Positions 62,730-64,000 of a stretch of 64,000 nt of DNA are shown here, piece by piece; position 1 is the stretch's first letter; every line of letters starts with the position of its first letter. The stretch is taken from positions 4,346 through 68,345 of the forward strand of contig DATJPY010000067.1 in NCBI GenBank assembly GCA_035506135.1, given 5' to 3'. Position numbers and translations under genes: made by a program. The notes beneath the pieces are model-generated. The model was not told where the DNA came from. It did not search any database and saw only the letters and a list, made by a program, of their open reading frames with translations. Source of the DNA: DATJPY01 sp035506135. GTDB lineage: Bacteria > Myxococcota_A > UBA9160 > PR03.

Positions 62730-64000
62730 ATGGAACGGATGCGGCGGAAGGCTTGGGTGGGAGTGGCGCTGCTCGGCTTGCTCGCGGCAAGAGGGGCGCG
62801 AGCCGCCGACTCGGGCGAGCTGCTCTACTTCCCCGACGACGAGAAGCTCCGGCGCATCGACATCGACTCGATCGATCACGGGCCGATCGTCGAGGACATC
62901 CTGATCGGGAGCACCGGCGACGACCGCCACGCGCTGGCGGGACCGCGTGGCGGCGGCAACGTCAATGGGCAGATCTGCGTGATCCCCGACGGCACGAATC
63001 GATTCGTCATGAGCGAGGACGCCGAGCAGCCCCGCTATCAGGCGGGCTACGCCGTCTTCGACCCGAACGGGCCGATGATCGGCAAGCTCGTCCCCACCTA
63101 CCTCGCGAGCTTCGCGGATCCGACGGGCTGCGCGGTCACCGCCGACGGACTCCTGCTGACGCTGGTGGCGGGGGACGAGGGGCTCGGCACCTCCAATGGC
63201 GAGCTCTACCTGTGGTTCCCGCCGTACGATCAGTTCCCCGGTCCAGAGCCCTATCCCAACAACGAGATCAGCACGAACTTCTGCGTGCTCGCCGAGGACA
63301 TCGGGACGGCGACCAACATCCAGATCGACGAGGTCGGCCGCCTGCTCGTGACCTCGCCGCCGAGCGGCGTGGTCTATCGCTTCACCGGCCCGCTGCCGAC
63401 TGCGCCGAACGCGGCGGGCGGCTGCGGCCGCTTCGACTCGACGGGCGCGCCGCTCGTCGACGCGGGCCGCCTCACGCGCCAGAACTTCATCCACGACGGC
63501 CACATCGCCACGCCCTCCGGCCTCGCTCGGGGACCCAGCGGCGACTGGTTCGTCGGCGACGTGCTCTTCGGGCGCATCGGGGAGTTCGACGCGAACGGGC
63601 ACTTCGTGCGCCTGGTCGTCGACCCCGGAACCTTCAGCGGGCTCCCGACCACGTACGGCAACCCGCAGGGCATCGCCCTCGACTCGAAGGGCACCCTCTA
63701 CTACGCGGACCTCGACCTGGTGGGCGACAACATCTTCGACCCGGACACGGGGCCGGACGGCAAGATCTGGCGCGTGCGCTTCGACGACCAGGGCGTTCCC
63801 CAGACGCCCGAGGTGGTGCGGGCGGGCCTGGGCTTCCCCGACGGCGTCTCGGTGCTGCCCGGGAACATCCAGGCCACCCCGTGGCCCACGCTCGGCGGGA
63901 GCGAGAAGCGGCTCTACTTCAATCCCGACGAGTCGACGGTGACCGCGCAGAACGTCTCCCAGCTCGTGACGCGCTGGACCTTCATCACGTCCGCGATCGT
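62730..64000 (+). CDS. exported beta-propeller protein with start of a PQQ-type propeller, partial
   Basis: The open frame begins at ATG 62730 (GTG 62727 possible) behind GAGGAG and leaves the window. A signal peptide ends RGARA. The first about 360 residues read as an NHL/SMP-30-like six-bladed propeller: CVIPDGTNRFVMSED, DPTGCAVTADGLLLTL, IQIDEVGRLLVTSPPSGVVY, NPQGIALDSKGTLYYADLD and PDGKIWRVRFDDQGVP. The final visible segment, RLYFNPDESTVTAQNVSQLV and then RWTFITSAI, matches the opening of PQQ-dependent quinoprotein dehydrogenase domains. The protein therefore seems to join two propellers. A PQQ operon lies nearby, at 52030-54949. Enzyme identity needs the missing part. Confidence 0.75.
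   Translation, partial: MERMRRKAWVGVALLGLLAARGARAADSGELLYFPDDEKLRRIDIDSIDHGPIVEDILIGSTGDDRHALAGPRGGGNVNGQICVIPDGTNRFVMSEDAEQPRYQAGYAVFDPNGPMIGKLVPTYLASFADPTGCAVTADGLLLTLVAGDEGLGTSNGELYLWFPPYDQFPGPEPYPNNEISTNFCVLAEDIGTATNIQIDEVGRLLVTSPPSGVVYRFTGPLPTAPNAAGGCGRFDSTGAPLVDAGRLTRQNFIHDGHIATPSGLARGPSGDWFVGDVLFGRIGEFDANGHFVRLVVDPGTFSGLPTTYGNPQGIALDSKGTLYYADLDLVGDNIFDPDTGPDGKIWRVRFDDQGVPQTPEVVRAGLGFPDGVSVLPGNIQATPWPTLGGSEKRLYFNPDESTVTAQNVSQLVTRWTFITSAI

Overview
The window is very GC-rich (about 70 percent or more by eye), densely packed and free of rRNA, tRNA, CRISPR arrays, transposases and phage genes. An outer-membrane efflux lipoprotein, several lipoprotein signals, PQQ synthesis, sigma-54 regulation and many acyl-CoA and wax-ester genes point to an uncultured Gram-negative bacterium. 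The style resembles Binatota, Myxococcota or other 'deltaproteobacterial' lineages, but no marker here fixes the phylum. GTG and TTG starts are common. Same-strand neighbours often overlap by four bases (ATGA, GTGA, TTGA), and several convergent genes share one CTAG as both stop codons.

Layout. 1-5043: a partial efflux lipoprotein, a possible 31-residue membrane protein, a DedA protein, a lipoprotein, and a pair of acyl-CoA dehydrogenases that looks like an alpha2-beta2 FadE heterotetramer (the second gene appears to start at ATA). 5065-9122: a five-gene leftward set of ECF sigma, anti-sigma, TVP38 membrane protein, MerA-like flavoprotein and phytanoyl-CoA-type dioxygenase. 9188-15981: a diadenylate cyclase fused to YbbR, TerC, CbpA/CbpM, CorA, an MFS carrier and a GST. 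16068-22099: an aspartyl protease coupled to a paralogue that has lost both catalytic aspartates, a thioesterase, a KirBac channel and a membrane Ser/Thr kinase.

22228-31338: lutA, separated from lutBC by a divergent nitronate monooxygenase, an M20 hydrolase, a methyltransferase/MarR divergent pair, and asnS coupled to an aminotransferase. 31479-36048: a sigma-54 promoter, a wax ester synthase, a sensor kinase and a sigma-54 activator, which reads as a self-contained regulated lipid-storage module. 36124-43356: an SDR, a kinase-like APH with an unknown partner, a dehydrogenase, a phasin and UbiB. 43427-43578: a duplicated repeat ending in two hairpins with different stems.

43641-46227: an RNA methyltransferase and an aldehyde dehydrogenase. 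46361-51614: a second sigma-54 promoter, then a tightly overlapping operon of circularly permuted ATP-grasp, alpha-E, transglutaminase and two aspartoacylase-like genes, a predicted but biochemically undefined peptide-making or peptide-modifying system. 51629-54949: pqqB, a pqqC-pqqD fusion, pqqE and a small cytochrome-b-like membrane protein. 55066-64000: RidA, a large acyl-CoA dehydrogenase, type-2 IleRS, a decaying methyltransferase gene, an SDR, and the start of a two-propeller protein whose second half resembles PQQ enzymes. No search or folding program was run; all family names rest on motifs read by eye.
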